Below are positions 22,516-35,044 of a DNA stretch of 64,000 nucleotides, in pieces. Source of the DNA: Gorsachius magnificus (taxonomy: Eukaryota > Chordata > Aves > Pelecaniformes > Ardeidae); contig CM067085.1 in NCBI GenBank assembly GCA_034008185.1, positions 76,062,275-76,126,274 on the forward strand, read 5' to 3'. Below the pieces are notes generated by a model. It ran no database searches, had not been told where the DNA came from, and saw only the letters and a list, made by a program, of their open reading frames with translations. The number at the start of each line of letters is the position of its first letter. The first letter of the stretch is position 1. The position numbers and the translations under genes were made by a program.

Positions 22516-25500
22516 ATGGTTACTATGGGAGATGTACTGGGAGGTGGGCAACCTGCTGCACTGGCAAGGATGCCCAGGGTAGGATGTTCATTTACCCCCA
22601 GCAGGCCATGGGAGAGAGATTCAATTCCCCTTTTTCTCTTTGCCCTTTTGTTGTGCTTTTTTCACCAGAGTAACTTTAACCACTGGAGTCAACGTATGCC
22701 ATTAGCTATGGACCCTTCTAATAAATCTTTGTGCGTGTGAGCCTGTCTCAACATCCTTTGCGCTACAATTAGCGTGTTAGGACCCGATATCAGTTGGAGG
22801 CTTTGGCCGTGGTGGTAATGCAGTAGTACGGTACCAGAGAGCTCATTTGTAAAGGCTGTCGGGTGTTACTGTGGCACCACATAACCTCTTCCAGAAGGAC
22901 GGCAGACCTGAGGATTTTGCAAATGAACCGAAGAGGAAAAACTACAACTTGTATTCTTTTACAGTTAGGATGCTTGGCCAGTACACACTTCTGATGGAGC
23001 AGTGAGCTTGCAGCTTCCATGTAACGATGCACAGCAGGTCACCCGGTTGGTCTGTCTGGATTTAGATGAGAAAGGAGATTCTTGTCAGTAATCCAAAGAA
23101 TGCTCTGTGGACAGGATTTTTAAAAGAGAAGTCATTATCCACAACATGGGCCAGGCTTCCTTTAAAAGCTCATCCCCAGTTTAGGCACCAAAACAAAGTG
23201 ACTGCGTTCAACCCAAGAGCTCGGTGGCGGTGTGCATGTGCGCAGAGTCCTGGGCTCCGTGGTGCTGCCGGGGCAACCCGGGGAAGCTGCTTCTGTGGAT
23301 CTAGCAGTCATGAAAGTTTCCGAATATGACCTTGCCCTATTGAAAATCTGCCCACAACTGAGGGTGCTGAGCCCTTGAAAATAACCCCCGGGTTCTTACA
23401 AAAGCCTGGCGCTGCATCTGTTTGATCTGCAAGTGCTGGGAGTGAGCTCTTGCTATGCAGCTTTTCTGTTCCTTGTTGAATTAATTTAGAATTGGTTATC
23501 ACATTTTGTAATTACGCACTGTATGTTGTTATAGGCAGAAATGCATTTGGGGGAGGAAGAAAATTCACTATTTATCTGTTAATGCACTGTTACAAATCTC
23601 TGTGTTTTGCGTCCTTCTCTGTTTTGTTCGAAGCAAGCATCTTTCTCGCAGCAAACGATAGTTTACTTGATTAAATGTTGGGAGAAACTTTGCTCCCTGT
23701 CGGAGGTGCAGTTTTTACTAAGATAGTGTTGTTCTACACTTCTCGCTTTGTCCAATGTCGGAGAAGCAAGTTGAGGAAATAGTTAAAGTAGATTGCACCT
23801 GAGAGCATTTTTAATTTGTTGTTGTTTCCCAGTCCTTGGCTTTACATCCTGGTGATGTTGGTGTTTGAGCGCTGCCCAAAACTCCCTTTCAGTGACAAGT
23901 CAGGAGGTCACCACAGGGCCCAGGGGCTCTCTGTGGCAGACTGGGCTCTGCCTCTCCCAGTTTATGTTTAACTTGGTTTGTTACCTCCTTTGTAGCAACA
24001 CACAAATTCTGGGCTATGGTGAGGAGTTCCCAAGAGCACGGGCCTGCCCTGGGGAGAATGCAGGCAGGATGATAGCTTGGCTGATGTCATGCACCAAGTT
24101 ATTGGTACGGCTGAGAACAAGGATGAGCCTCGCAATCAATTAGTTCTTCAGCATCTTCCAGAATGAAAGCCCACTTATGCAGGCAGCGGGTCTGTGCCAT
24201 GAATACAGACAGTAAACCACTCCGTGATCCTCTGGCTGAACGAGTTCAGCCCGTATATGGAACCGTGGTTATTATTAATGATACACTTTATCCGTTGTTA
24301 TAAATAATTTGTGGTTTTGCTAAAATGGTGCTTTGACTCCTTGCAAACCGTAACGCACTTCTGATATGTGTTTTCAAGATGTCAGCTGTAAGCTTTCAAA
24401 ACTTTTAATTTTGTTCTGTAGATTCTTATAATTACATTGATAAGCAACTTATAAGCTGCGCGTGACAGTTGACATCTATGGCGTGTGTTTCTTCTCCGTT
24501 TCTATGGCGCTGTTGAATAATTTGCCTGAATACAGGCAGTACAGTAATGGAGCAGAGCTTTCGGCTATGCTACCTCCCAATCTGAGGTATGATAAACACT
24601 GGGGGTCAGACTCTCTTCTGGCACAGCTTTGACCTCACTGGATTTATCTTAATGGAGAATATCATCCTCTCTTCGCAGAAGTACTTTAAAAAGATCACAC
24701 TTCTTATTTGTGGATATTCATTAACCTAAGGAAATATCTTAAACTTCTCCTATGGCGAACCTTTTAACACCTGGAGAAAGAGGAGGAGTACTGAGAGCGT
24801 GACACCCTTCTGATAAATAATCATTCATTCCTCTTGATGCCTGGGGTTCAAAGGTGAGGTCACCCATCTTAACCAGTGACAAACCTGCCATCCGTTAAAT
24901 CCAAAGGCTTTTTCTCTGAGACCACTTTCACTTGTAACCTGTATCTTTGTAGAATAGATACGGCTCATCTCTGACTTCTGTGCAGCCCGGGGATGGCCTA
25001 TGTTGTCTGCAAGCTATGTGTTGTCTTCCCTGTGTGCTAATTGGGTTTGGTGTAGAGAACAGAAATGACGTTGCTCCCCATCTCTGTAGCCTTGTGGAGA
25101 GGGAGGACTGGCAGTGGAATAACCGTATGGCCTCATCTCCCTTTAGGTAAGGATGTGCAGTAAAAGGTGCTGTCTTGCTTAGCAGCGTGCCCCGTCCTGC
25201 CTGGCGCTCGCAGAGGGCTGCTTCTCCCAGAAACCCAGGCCTTTTACGGACACTGCTCGGTGTCATTAACTGTGTTTTACATGCAGGGACATGAGACAGA
25301 GGATAGTTATGACCCTTAAAAAAGTAACTTCTGATGTTTGCATGCCTCAGTTCTGCTGTAAGTGAAAAATGGCCTCTTCCAGGAAATCCCAGAGAGTTTT
25401 ATGCTCTTGCCTGCATCTTCTGCGCTTCTAGGTCTTGGACTAAGCTTTTGAAGTAAATCACTATTTGAAAGGGTTTTTTTCTTTTATAGGCTACAACTAC

Positions 25501-26389
25501 TGGGTAGTACTTGCAAAAATACTATGCTTGTGGTTTTCATAAGAGGATAGGGAGAGACTTCATCTTAATTTTCAGGCAGTAAAATGTGAAGAACCAAAAA
25601 TAAATATAATAGTTTGGATTTGGTGTTACACAAAGGTAAGAGATTCCCATCATATTGTGGGTTTAATGTTGCCACCACCGAGGGCCACTTGTAGAAGGCA
25701 GTGAAACTCCTGGAGTGCCGCGTGGGTTCAGGCTTTCACTGACCTAGCACAGGTCATTAGAAGTCCATGTGGTGCCATTTCAGAGAAGAAAACAAGAGGT
25801 GAAAGAAACTAAAATACCAATTAAACCAGAAACAAAAGTGTGTTTGACGGGCAAGACACGAGCCTCTAATTTCATTCATAATCAGATCGGTCTTGGAAAG
25901 GAGAGGTTCTGATCCCAGGGCCCGCTGCTTTGCTTGTTACAGTCTTTGATTTCAAATGCACAACATAAGTTTTCACTGCCACCACCTTTACGTATGACTT
26001 TGACATCTGTTATCACAATGCTACTGTAAGATTTTTATCATTCTTCGTGCAGAATTCTGGGTATCTCTTCAAAGGTTACCATGTTTTTCTTTGCTCTTGC
26101 ATTCTGTAGCATTCCCAGTATTTTTTTCCTAAGTGGTTACAATTAGTTTGGAAAAACATCTGCTATGACTTTTAGAGCATGTTTTGTTTGACTTATAACA
26201 GTATAATAATATTTTAGTTGGTTAAAAATAAAATAGTCATTGCTGTTACTACATAAAAATCTTGCAACAAATTAAGTTTCAACTTAACAATTTCAGCTTG
26301 TAACACTGACAAATACTTGGGGCAAGCACGTCCTGGTTTGCTTTCGCTGTTGGCAAAAAAGGAGAGGAGAAAAAATGCTCTGCAGTCTC
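22516..26389. other. Unique AT-moderate sequence, no gene seen
   Basis: No transposable element is recognised. The part at 24240-24540 is CpG-poor with TAAT and TTATAA cores and could be conserved non-coding DNA. A 112-codon minus-strand ORF at 24928-25266 and a 92-codon plus ORF at 23865-24143 have no domain. Confidence 0.4.
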
Positions 26390-26640
26390 TACGAACGCCT
26401 GCAGCCACACTCAGTGTTTCTCGTATACTCAGCAGCCACACAAAGTGCTCTTGTGTAGATGTGTTCTCCAGTGGGCCAGGCAAGAACTACGGACATCCTC
26501 GGATAATGGTAGGTAGGCTACGAGTGACTTACGGTGCCACGTATATTGCTCGTAGATACGAACCCTTGTCATGTCTGCGGGTGGGCTCTGTGCAGCGTGC
26601 CGACGAATACCCAGCGGCTCGTGCAATGGTCTCTCTCAAA
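26390..26640. other. CpG-retaining patch in AT-rich DNA
   Basis: By eye there are about 12 CpG dinucleotides from 26490 to 26630 although overall GC content is only moderate. The 7-base inverted pair CTACGAG (26518-26524) and CTCGTAG (26549-26555) could form a small stem. A 121-codon plus-strand ORF (26317-26682) covers the patch without any known domain. Confidence 0.3.
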
Positions 26641-29600
26641 CTGGCTCCTCAAGTGCTCCAGCACCAGGAGGGCTCTTCTTGAACTTCTGCCTTTCATTTA
26701 GGCGCTTCCCTGTTGGAGACATGTGGCCGTGTGGGTATAACAACTCATTTGTAGAAAATGTTTATACATGTATATTCACTATATCCCTATAGTTATTTCA
26801 GGAACCTGGGCTGAATAGTTCATCTGTACTCTATTAAGTAAAGAAAGCTTTTTTTTTTTTAAAATAGTAAATATATAGATTTGGAAGCTTTATAGCACCA
26901 CTTTAAAACAGGCAAAATAGATCCTATGGGTACATTCATAGTGTTAAACAGCATTTAACAAGGCATCTTCTATTAAAATCATAGGTTGCTGTCTGGAAAA
27001 AAAAAAAAGGAGCAGCAAGAGTGTAATGGAAAACAAAATAAATCAAACAAACATAAGCTGAATCTTAGCTATGAATCTGGCCTGAGGCAATCTGGCACCG
27101 GTGTGCACCCTTGGAGAGCAGCTGCATTGCAGAGGAGCTGCTCTCTGACGGGAGGGTGGCTTTACCAGCCTGCTCCAGGCTCTGCTGCAGCGCGCTGCCA
27201 AACGAGCTGCTCCTGCCCGCGGAGAGGTGCTGAATCACAGCCCTCTTGGCCAAACAGCAGCCGGCTGCTTCTGCACCAGCACTGTCCGGTCCTGGTGGAG
27301 ATGTCGCCCTCTCCTCTGCGATGGAGAGGCTGCAGGAGAACTGTGATTCTGAACCTGAGACGAGGGACCAGTGACGGGGCAGTGAATCTGGTCCTGTATT
27401 CCAAGTACCTTACATTTTTCTGTTAGCGCAGTGAAGTCGTCACTCCTTTCGCTAACTGAATGAGAAGGCAGTTCTGGAGCCACTGGCCTGATACCTAAAC
27501 CTTTTGTGGAACAACTTATTTTTAACCAGCATCTCTGAGGTTGTACAAACTTGTGTACTTGAGCAATAAGCAGTGGGTTGGGAGCAGCGGTTAATGGGAT
27601 GGTGAAGTAAGGCTTACAACGAAGGAGCAGAAATCCCACTTGCCTGGGAGCCTGGCTTGTTCCTACAGCTCCCCAAAGGGTGAAGCAGCTCATAGGGATT
27701 TCTCAGGGGTGATGAAGTCTGTAAGCCAGCAAAACCTAGGTCCTGGGTGGCTGCATGTGTAGTGGCATCGTCTGAAACAGTCCTGCTTTAGTTCCTCCTT
27801 AAAGATAAAAACATGCCTTGTACTCTGATACTTTTGTGATTGAAGTTTTAAACTGATGCTATAATTCTGCAGAAAAAGTGGTTTTGGGGAAGGTGGTTGA
27901 CTGTGGCCTGAAATAAATGGCTGGTCCCAGACTCCCCAGAGCAGCTTGCTTTCCTTGGACGGAGCAGGATGGCCGCATACTAAGCTTCAAATACTGACAA
28001 ATGCTTTTGAAGTGTTACTAGCGAGACTGCAAATGCTTACAGTAGCCCTATTTTAGCCACTCGCCTGCAGTTTTCCTGTAGTCATTATTTGTTCCCATTA
28101 TTTTCCTTTAGCTCAGCAATTCTCTGCCATGAAAATGGTGCACAGAAATAATATTGACAAAAAAGGGGAGAATAGATTGAAAACAGATATAGATGTAAAC
28201 ATTTATGCATCCCACATTAGCTATTACTGTAGAACATGCCAATTAATTAAACTAGTCTGCATTGATAACTGCTGTACAATTACTTGAAAATGTTGCAAAA
28301 CAGCAGCTCGATCTTTAAGTAGCACTGAAGAACAAATGCAGGAAAGTATTCTGGTACAGGAAAATATATGTTTAATTTTAGGCATGTTTAAGTCTTCTCA
28401 CCTAATATCTTGGGACCCACGTACCCATTTAAATGCTTTACTAAATCATGACCTACAGCTCTCCAGCTACCTGGAGATTAGAGTGAAAGAAAGAAGTGCA
28501 TTTAATAAGAGAAAAATTTTAAAAGAATAAAAACAGCAATAAAATATCGATGCTGGATATATTTCTAGGATTAGGGAAAGGCCATTGTCTTGCCCATCCA
28601 GTCATTAATCCAGGAGAAATTCCATGACCTTTTGTTGTCAGCCACCTCTTCCAGATGAAGAGTAAACCTGTGCCGCTTAATGGCGCGTGGAGGCGTTAGA
28701 TAGGTCCCTCTGCCTTTTCTAAGGACGGAGGTGGTGTTCTGCTCTGGGCAACAACAGCTCGGTTCCCTGTTTAAGCCCAGCCTAAATTCTACGTTTTGCC
28801 AGCCTGAACAAGGACTGATATATATCCTGGGCTGTTAATAATAAATAATTCTTCTATTTCTCAAAAAGATGCTTCTCTTATTTATTGTAAAACAGTTTAC
28901 CAAATTCTATATATAATAAAACTTGCATTTGAAAAGATACTAATTCTTACTGACAGTAGTGAAAGAAAAAGTTCTTGGTTAACTCATTTCTAGATGCTAT
29001 GAAAATGTTTTGAAAAAGTTTTTAAAAAATAAGCCTCATACCAGAAAACTAACCTCCCATAAATATTTTTTTTTCCTTATGAAACATTCAATAGCAAGAA
29101 AATTCTGGCTGAAATCAGCACAAAAAAATATTAGATTGTTGTCAACCAGAGCAGAGTGCCTGCCAGAAATATTTAAAGCAGATATTGATTGAGATACCAT
29201 CTTACAGTCTTGGCAGCTCGATGACTTCTACACTGAACAGGGGAAGCCAAAAGGCTAAATCCTCTGAAGAGGAGGGTGTTTGGAAAACCTGCCCAGGCTC
29301 GTGACCCAAGAGCAGCTTCCTCAGAGTACTTCTGAGCAAAATAGTCCATTATTGATTCCACAGGCTTTCTTGCTTTCCTTGTCTCTTGGTTTCCCTTGCT
29401 GTCCTTCAGTTCAGTCATTTGGGGCTTTTCAGGAAATCCCAAAGTGGAAGTGTCTGATCTCTTGCTTTGCAATTTCTGTTATTCCCAGCCGAAATACCTT
29501 GTTAAAGTGCTAAGAAGTTTGAGAACACAGGAGTAATTTAAGGATGAGGAGCATTAAAAGAGCATTGTATATATATTGTGTATTTATAGTGTGTGATTTT

Positions 29601-32269
29601 GTGTGTTTAAATATGTATTTTCATATAGCTATAAGCCTGCAGTATTCTCTCAAAGTTTCAAACACTGTCAAATGTACTATCGCGGCTGAATGTCGATGAA
29701 ACCGGGGAATTCCGAAAGACGGAGGTGCATGGTTAAGGTCACTCCAGCTAACTTCTGGGCTGGTTTTGTTAGTAGGACTACAAAGGGTGTTTTGCATAGC
29801 GTAGGGGGTTAACCTGAGAGGAGCAGCACTTGTAATGTAACGTGTGAGAATACGGGCGCCTCACCAGGAGCTGAGAGCCCAAAGCATGAAGGCAAACTTG
29901 CAGCTACGGCAAACCACTCGCTTTCCTCCTGACAGCAAGGGGCTACGCCGCTTGTGTTGGCTGAATAATCTGAGGCAATTTTCATGAAGAAATGCTGGAT
30001 TAATATGGCTGCTGCCGCCCTATGGCCAAAGGATTCTTAGTTGGGGTGGGTGTGTGTGTGTTCTTTTTGGGGGGGCTGGGGAGTGTTCTTTTGGGGGGTG
30101 TTTTTGGTGTGGGGTTTTTAAGAACAGTTCTATGCATTGAGGATTTTATTCACCGAGGTCAGTCAGAGCTGTAGCCCTTGCTAAGCTTGTAGGAACGTGC
30201 CATTTGATGTGTACAAACACCTTCTTTGGAGTAGAGAAAAATGAAGCAAATCGATCACTGAAAGACTTTTTCTAAACGATGTGATCAATACTTTTTCTGA
30301 AGGACTGGGCTACAAAATAGCAAGCACAGAATATGCATAGAAAAAGTGAAATGGAGAGGAGCGTTGGAGAAGTTTGGAAGAGAAGGGTGGGGAAAGAATA
30401 CAGTTGAGTTTATAACAGTCTTTCTGGTTATTTGTTATCAATTCAGGCACTTAAGAGTAGAAGTTTATATTTACTTCTTAGTGCTGGGTTCAAGAGAGAA
30501 GATATAATACTTCATTTGGTATTGCGGAGCTGTTTGCTTCAATCTAAGCTGCTTTCTGTTCCCATTGGAAGACTTCTATTTTCATACAGGTTTCTGGAGC
30601 AGAAACCTTTTAAATTTCAGCTTAAACTGACGCTACAAAACAAAGAACTTGAAGACTTGTATTAGAGTTGGCTGGGTACATGTAAGCTTCCATCTCTAAC
30701 AGCGCGTCTTTGCCCAGTGCAGGTTATTCTCGGAGGTCAAGGCACAAATGGTTTTACGAGGGCCTGGCTTGGAGTAACTCAGCCTAGGGCTTTTCCAAGT
30801 TGCCAGTCCCGTTCTCTCTAGATCTTGGTACTTTTTAGTCCCAGCTCTTTTTATAGGACTGCTATTCTTCACAAAAGCTGTGAAATAAGTTGTAGTATTT
30901 TTAACACTTTGCCTATTTATTAATGTTTATTAATTAAAGCTGATGCTAAGTGGGCAGACAGGACAGAATAGGAGCCTCTCTTTCCAGCCAACAGTTAACA
31001 CTTTGTCCTTTGGGACTGTAAGCTTCCAAGGGTGCCAAAAGTGCCATGTTGTCAAACCCCTCTGACCCCATGGCGGTAGCCTAGCTAATGAACTTCCCTT
31101 TTCTTACCATTTAAGTACAAATCTCTATACTGGGGGACAGTTTATAGGATTATAAATCCATTTGATTTATAATCATCTTATCAATAGCTGGTCCTATCTA
31201 CTTCACTCTAACATGTTTAACGATGTGGTCCGTGGACAGAAGATCTTATGCTGTAAGATAAATAATGTGCTTGGGTTCAATCCTTAGAGATAAAAGGCTC
31301 AGTAGATTTACTACAGCTGATCTTCCTTAAATTCCTGTCACTTACTAAATTCCTTAGAACTGAAACTTCACATGCTGTATAGGAAACTCCTTAGAATGAT
31401 TTCCTGAAGCAAGTCAATTACATAAATTCATTTCTTTTTTGGTGATTTGCTACTGGCTGCTTATTGATCTCTGATGAAAAAGTATTATAAAAAGAAATTT
31501 ATGTGCCTGTAAACTTGATGACAATAGTGATAAACAGGATTTGCATGCAGGTATAGCTACTGCTTACATTCCCAGCAGAAAGATTATATTGCTTCACTCC
31601 AGATGATTGGAAGTGAGAAACTGTGCTCCACCTTTTAGATCATGAATTTGGGGTGTGCATGTCTGTATGTGTGTGCGTGCATGGAACATACTCATCATAT
31701 GGTATATTAGAGACATTTAGCTTTCATTCACGCTCAGTGACCCTAATGCATATCTTGGGTAGATCAGGCCTGTCAGTTAACATTCACGCTGCTGAAACAC
31801 TTTCCATGCAGAGAGCTCACCCCTGTTTCAGACTTCTCATGCACATTCTGCTGGGGCAGTATCTCCAGTGGGCTGTATCTGTTCTCAGTTTTGCAAAGCT
31901 GGTTCATACCTGTATAGTTTATTCTGGGGTTGGAGATAGCCTCAATGAAAATCCAATTTATGCTATTACCTCTAAGTATTTGGATGGGTACTGTTAACAA
32001 ATAGGGATTGTTGTTGGACATGAACGTAGGAGGTTATGGTACTTGGAGAGCTTTCCACAAGTATGGAGGACAGGAGATAGTCAGGCCTTTCTGCAGAAAC
32101 ATCTGGTGCAAGGGCTATAGGGCTCAGCCAAATACAACATGGTATCAGCAAGGGCTACCATTTGTTGAGTTCCATGGTTTAAAGTAGAAGCCGTATAAAA
32201 ACTGGTGACTTATAACAACCTTGTGATCCATCCTCAAGGTGTTAATCACCCTCACAGTACATTAAACAG
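26641..32269. other. Unique AT-rich sequence, no gene seen
   Basis: T12 lies at 26849-26860. A GC-richer part at 27080-27400 carries overlapping ORFs up to 152 codons on both strands with no domain. An AT-rich part at 28200-28330 has ATTAATTAA-type cores and a conserved look. A G/T-rich tract lies at 30043-30114 and a TG-rich piece near 31650-31682. No repeat family or RNA gene was identified. Confidence 0.4.
30043..30114 (+). repeat. G/T-rich low-complexity tract, quadruplex-capable
   Basis: G runs of 4, 3, 7, 4, 6 and 4 are separated by T-rich spacers and a short TG repeat. At least four runs of three or more G on one strand allow a G-quadruplex, with loops of up to about 12 bases making it less stable than the one at 7432-7455. 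Confidence 0.5.
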
Positions 32270-32660
32270 TCAATTTTATCTGTGCATCAATCTCCCACAA
32301 AATGATGGGAAAAACAACATTGTAGTAAGCCCAATGTAATAATTAATATGCAGTATTAAATCTCTCATAAGCAGGCAGTAAGGAAAAGAAAGCTCGATCA
32401 TTACATTGGATTTAATTTGCTAAGGGAAACAGCCTTCACACCTGAGCCACAGTCACAGCTTGGTTTTCTCTCAATTAAATCCATGCTTGTCTAAAGCAAT
32501 GAGGGTTTGGAGGACAAGATCAGGGCACGCGCTAATGAAATTCCCTGCAGTACAAGGGCATTACGCAGAAACTATTACAAGGCAGAGACCACATAATCTG
32601 TATTTAAAATTCTCTCTAAAGCAATGAATGTAGGAGTTTGGTGAACATTAGATGTAGACC
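32270..32660. promoter_or_regulatory. Conserved-looking non-coding block
   Basis: The block is CpG-poor and rich in TAAT/ATTA cores (TGTAATAATTAATATGCAG at about 32335-32353, GATTTAATTTGC, CAATTAAATCC, GCTAATGAAATT) and contains no reading frame or repeat. A perfect 10-base inverted pair, CCAATGTAAT (32331-32340) and ATTACATTGG (32400-32409), flanks its centre. It has the look of a homeodomain-bound enhancer, but this is inference from composition. Confidence 0.18.
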
Positions 32661-34165
32661 ATGCTATTAATAATTGGAGTTGTTTTGTCAAAGTAAAAAT
32701 TCTGAAAGCATAAAAGTACATTTGTGACATGTTAAAGGACTGAAAGATTGGGAATGTTTATATTTAAAAATATTTACTCATAAAATATGGGTATTTTCAA
32801 GTTAGAGCATTAAAACTGAGATTTTTCTGTATGATATTGCCACTCAAGAATACTTATCACAAGATACCTATTTTTTACAATTACCCTTTAGAAATCTAAT
32901 GTAATAACAAAAAGTTGCTGCTTGCTTTCACCCAGATCCATTTTGAATTCTTCCCTTCATGCGCGGTGTTGTTGGCCAACACAAACTATAGCACTATGAA
33001 CCACTGCAATACAGCCCTACTAATTAGATTTTCTTGCCAGACTGTTGGATTTTCTGGCACTATCACATAACTCCCAGAGAATCTCCAAGTTGGGGCTTCC
33101 AGAATGTTGCTGGTAGTTACTATTATTGATTGCTAATCTTTTACTGAGAACCATGCCCTGGAAGGATGATGAGCAATTGCATTCCAAAAGACTTTGAGTT
33201 ATGCCTATGCAATTGCAGAATGTTCTTTTTTTTTTTTTTTTTATATAGACATAAAACTCTTTGGGAACTTTTTCAAGGTTCTTCATCTGTATACACTTAT
33301 AAGTAAGTACCCCTATTAAATAGTGCTCCACCAAATGTGTATGCACTTGCGCATTCCTTCCCTGAATCTTCCCTCAGTGAATAGATTTTGAACTGGTTTA
33401 AGTCCTTCCTAACTAATCCATTTCCCCCATGCTATAGTGTATTGTTTGTCTTCTGTCTGTAGCTCTAACCTTAAGAGAACGTCATCAAAGAAATCTTGAG
33501 TAGCTTAAGAAGTTTGTTAAAGCTAATGGGAATGCTTTAATTTGCCTCCAAAATACTAATTCTGAGACTTTTCTTTTTGAGCTAAAGTCATGAATCTTGA
33601 AATTTGGCATGAGGGGAGAAATATGACATTACAAATTCCCAGCTCTAGGAATCCCATCCTGACTGGGACTGGCTTTACACTAGCTTCAGGCCAAGTAGTT
33701 CATTTCAATAGAAATACAGTCCAGCCAAATGACTATAACTGATGGGAAACTGGACACCTGTTTTCAGAATTTATTTCTATGGAAAATACTGAATTAAAAA
33801 TATCAGAGATGAAAAGAGAGGGTGTAAGAAGTCAATCACTTTATCTCTTCCCTTCCCTGCTATGTCTAGGTTTCTCTTGAGCCTGTCTAGTTTTATACAG
33901 GGGGTCTAGATGACCTATTTCCCTCTGTCTCAGGACATTTTGCCAGATATTCAGCTATTTTTATCATATTCTTAATTTGATCCAACTTGTACTTCTGTCA
34001 TATGTCACATTTATGTCACTACAATTTTTTATCTAGCCTTCGTGTTTAGACATATGACAAAAAACTTCCTAGCTGAGCCTGGTCACTGGGCTCCTATCCA
34101 TAAACCGAGTTTCAAAATTATGAACTGGGTTTGAAACTGGAAACTAAACCCTTAAGAAAGGATTT
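32661..34165. other. Unique AT-rich sequence with T17 tract, no gene seen
   Basis: A T17 run lies at 33226-33242. A 108-codon minus-strand ORF crosses it and includes a lysine run from the tract, so it is not credible. No repeat family is recognised. Confidence 0.4.
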
Positions 34166-34239
34166 AAAAAAAAAAAACAAACCCAAAAAACTATAAAAAA
34201 ACCCCACTAAAACATCCCAGCAAAAACCCCACCACCACA
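34166..34239. repeat. A/C-rich low-complexity tract
   Basis: It begins with A12 at 34166-34177 and continues with AAACCC, AAAAAACC and CCACCACCA-type units. It is simple sequence without a fixed period. Confidence 0.65.
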
Positions 34240-34551
34240 TGTGGAGAGCCATTCTGGATTGCATCTTTTGAACATGCTGGTGTACTTCTGCCATGGACAG
34301 TGCTTAACCGGGCTATTGGAGATGTGCTGTGTTCGGGGGTTTGGTGTCACGTATGCAGCTTTTCTTTGTTTTGGACACTTTTTGGACTTGCTGGATTGCT
34401 GGTTTGATTTGTGTTTTGTGTGGGGTTTTTTTTGTGTGTGTTTTTCCTTTCTGACCTCGTCTGTTCAGCGTAGTCTGACTAGTCATCACGAATGGACTCT
34501 GCACTTATTGTTCTTCATTTGCCTATAAAGCCCAAAGTGGCAACGGTCTCT
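34240..34551. other. T/G-rich unique sequence, no gene seen
   Basis: The plus strand is T- and G-rich around 34370-34460. A 95-codon plus ORF is rich in Cys, Phe and Leu because of this skew and is not a credible gene. Confidence 0.4.
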
Positions 34552-35044
34552 TCATAGAATATCCTGAGCTGTAAGGGACCCATGGGGATCATTGAGTCTG
34601 ACTGCACGCAGGGCAAGCTGTTAAACCATCTACCTGAGAGCGTTGTCTAAATGCTTATTGAGCACCCATAAGCTTGGGGCTGTAACCACTTCCCAGAGGA
34701 GCTTGTTCCAGTGCTTGAGCACCCTTTCGGTGAAGAACTTTTCCCTAGTATCAGATCTGAACTTCCCCTGACACAGCTTTAATCCATTCCCTTGTATCCA
34801 GTCTCTGGATGCTGGAGAGAAGAGACCAGCACCCCCCTCTCCTTCCCCCCTCATGAAGAAGTCGTACACAGCAATGAGGTCGCCCCTTGGTCTCATCTTC
34901 CCTAAGCTGGACAAACCTGGTATCCTCAGGCCCTCTTCATAAGTCGTGCCCGCTAGTCCTTGCGTCATCTTTGTTGCCCTCCTTTGGACACATTATAATA
35001 TTTTTATACCCCTTATTGGGGAGCCCAGAGCTGCACACAGTACA
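34552..35044 (-). mobile_element. CR1 LINE 3' end (5'-truncated), longest copy in the window
   Basis: On the minus strand the element ends at the TCATAGAAT terminus (34552-34560 on plus). It covers about 490 bases, including GAGGTCGCCCCTTGGTCTCA (34879-34898) and the GGAGGGCAACAAAGATGACG-type 5' part. It differs in its tail from the copies at 383, 6254 and 19283 and has only one degraded octamer unit, so it belongs to another, older subfamily. The 5' boundary near 35044 is approximate. Confidence 0.9.
34630..34968 (-). pseudogene. C-terminal remnant of CR1 ORF2
   Basis: The minus-strand frame ends with TAG at 34632-34630 and keeps family-typical pieces in order: [46 protein letters not shown], and an APSLWVLNKHLDNAL tail. 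It is the extreme end of the CR1 ORF2 polyprotein, without endonuclease or reverse-transcriptase domains. Several substitutions from the usual motif (for example LLWEVV where LPREVV is typical) fit neutral decay. Confidence 0.85.

Noticed and set aside
27235..27693. 152-codon minus-strand ORF
   Set aside because: Other ORFs cover the same DNA on both strands, and no family signature is present.
31274..31283. GGTTCAATCC, a tRNA T-loop-like string
   Set aside because: No acceptor stem, D-loop or anticodon arm can be placed around it, so it is not a tRNA gene.
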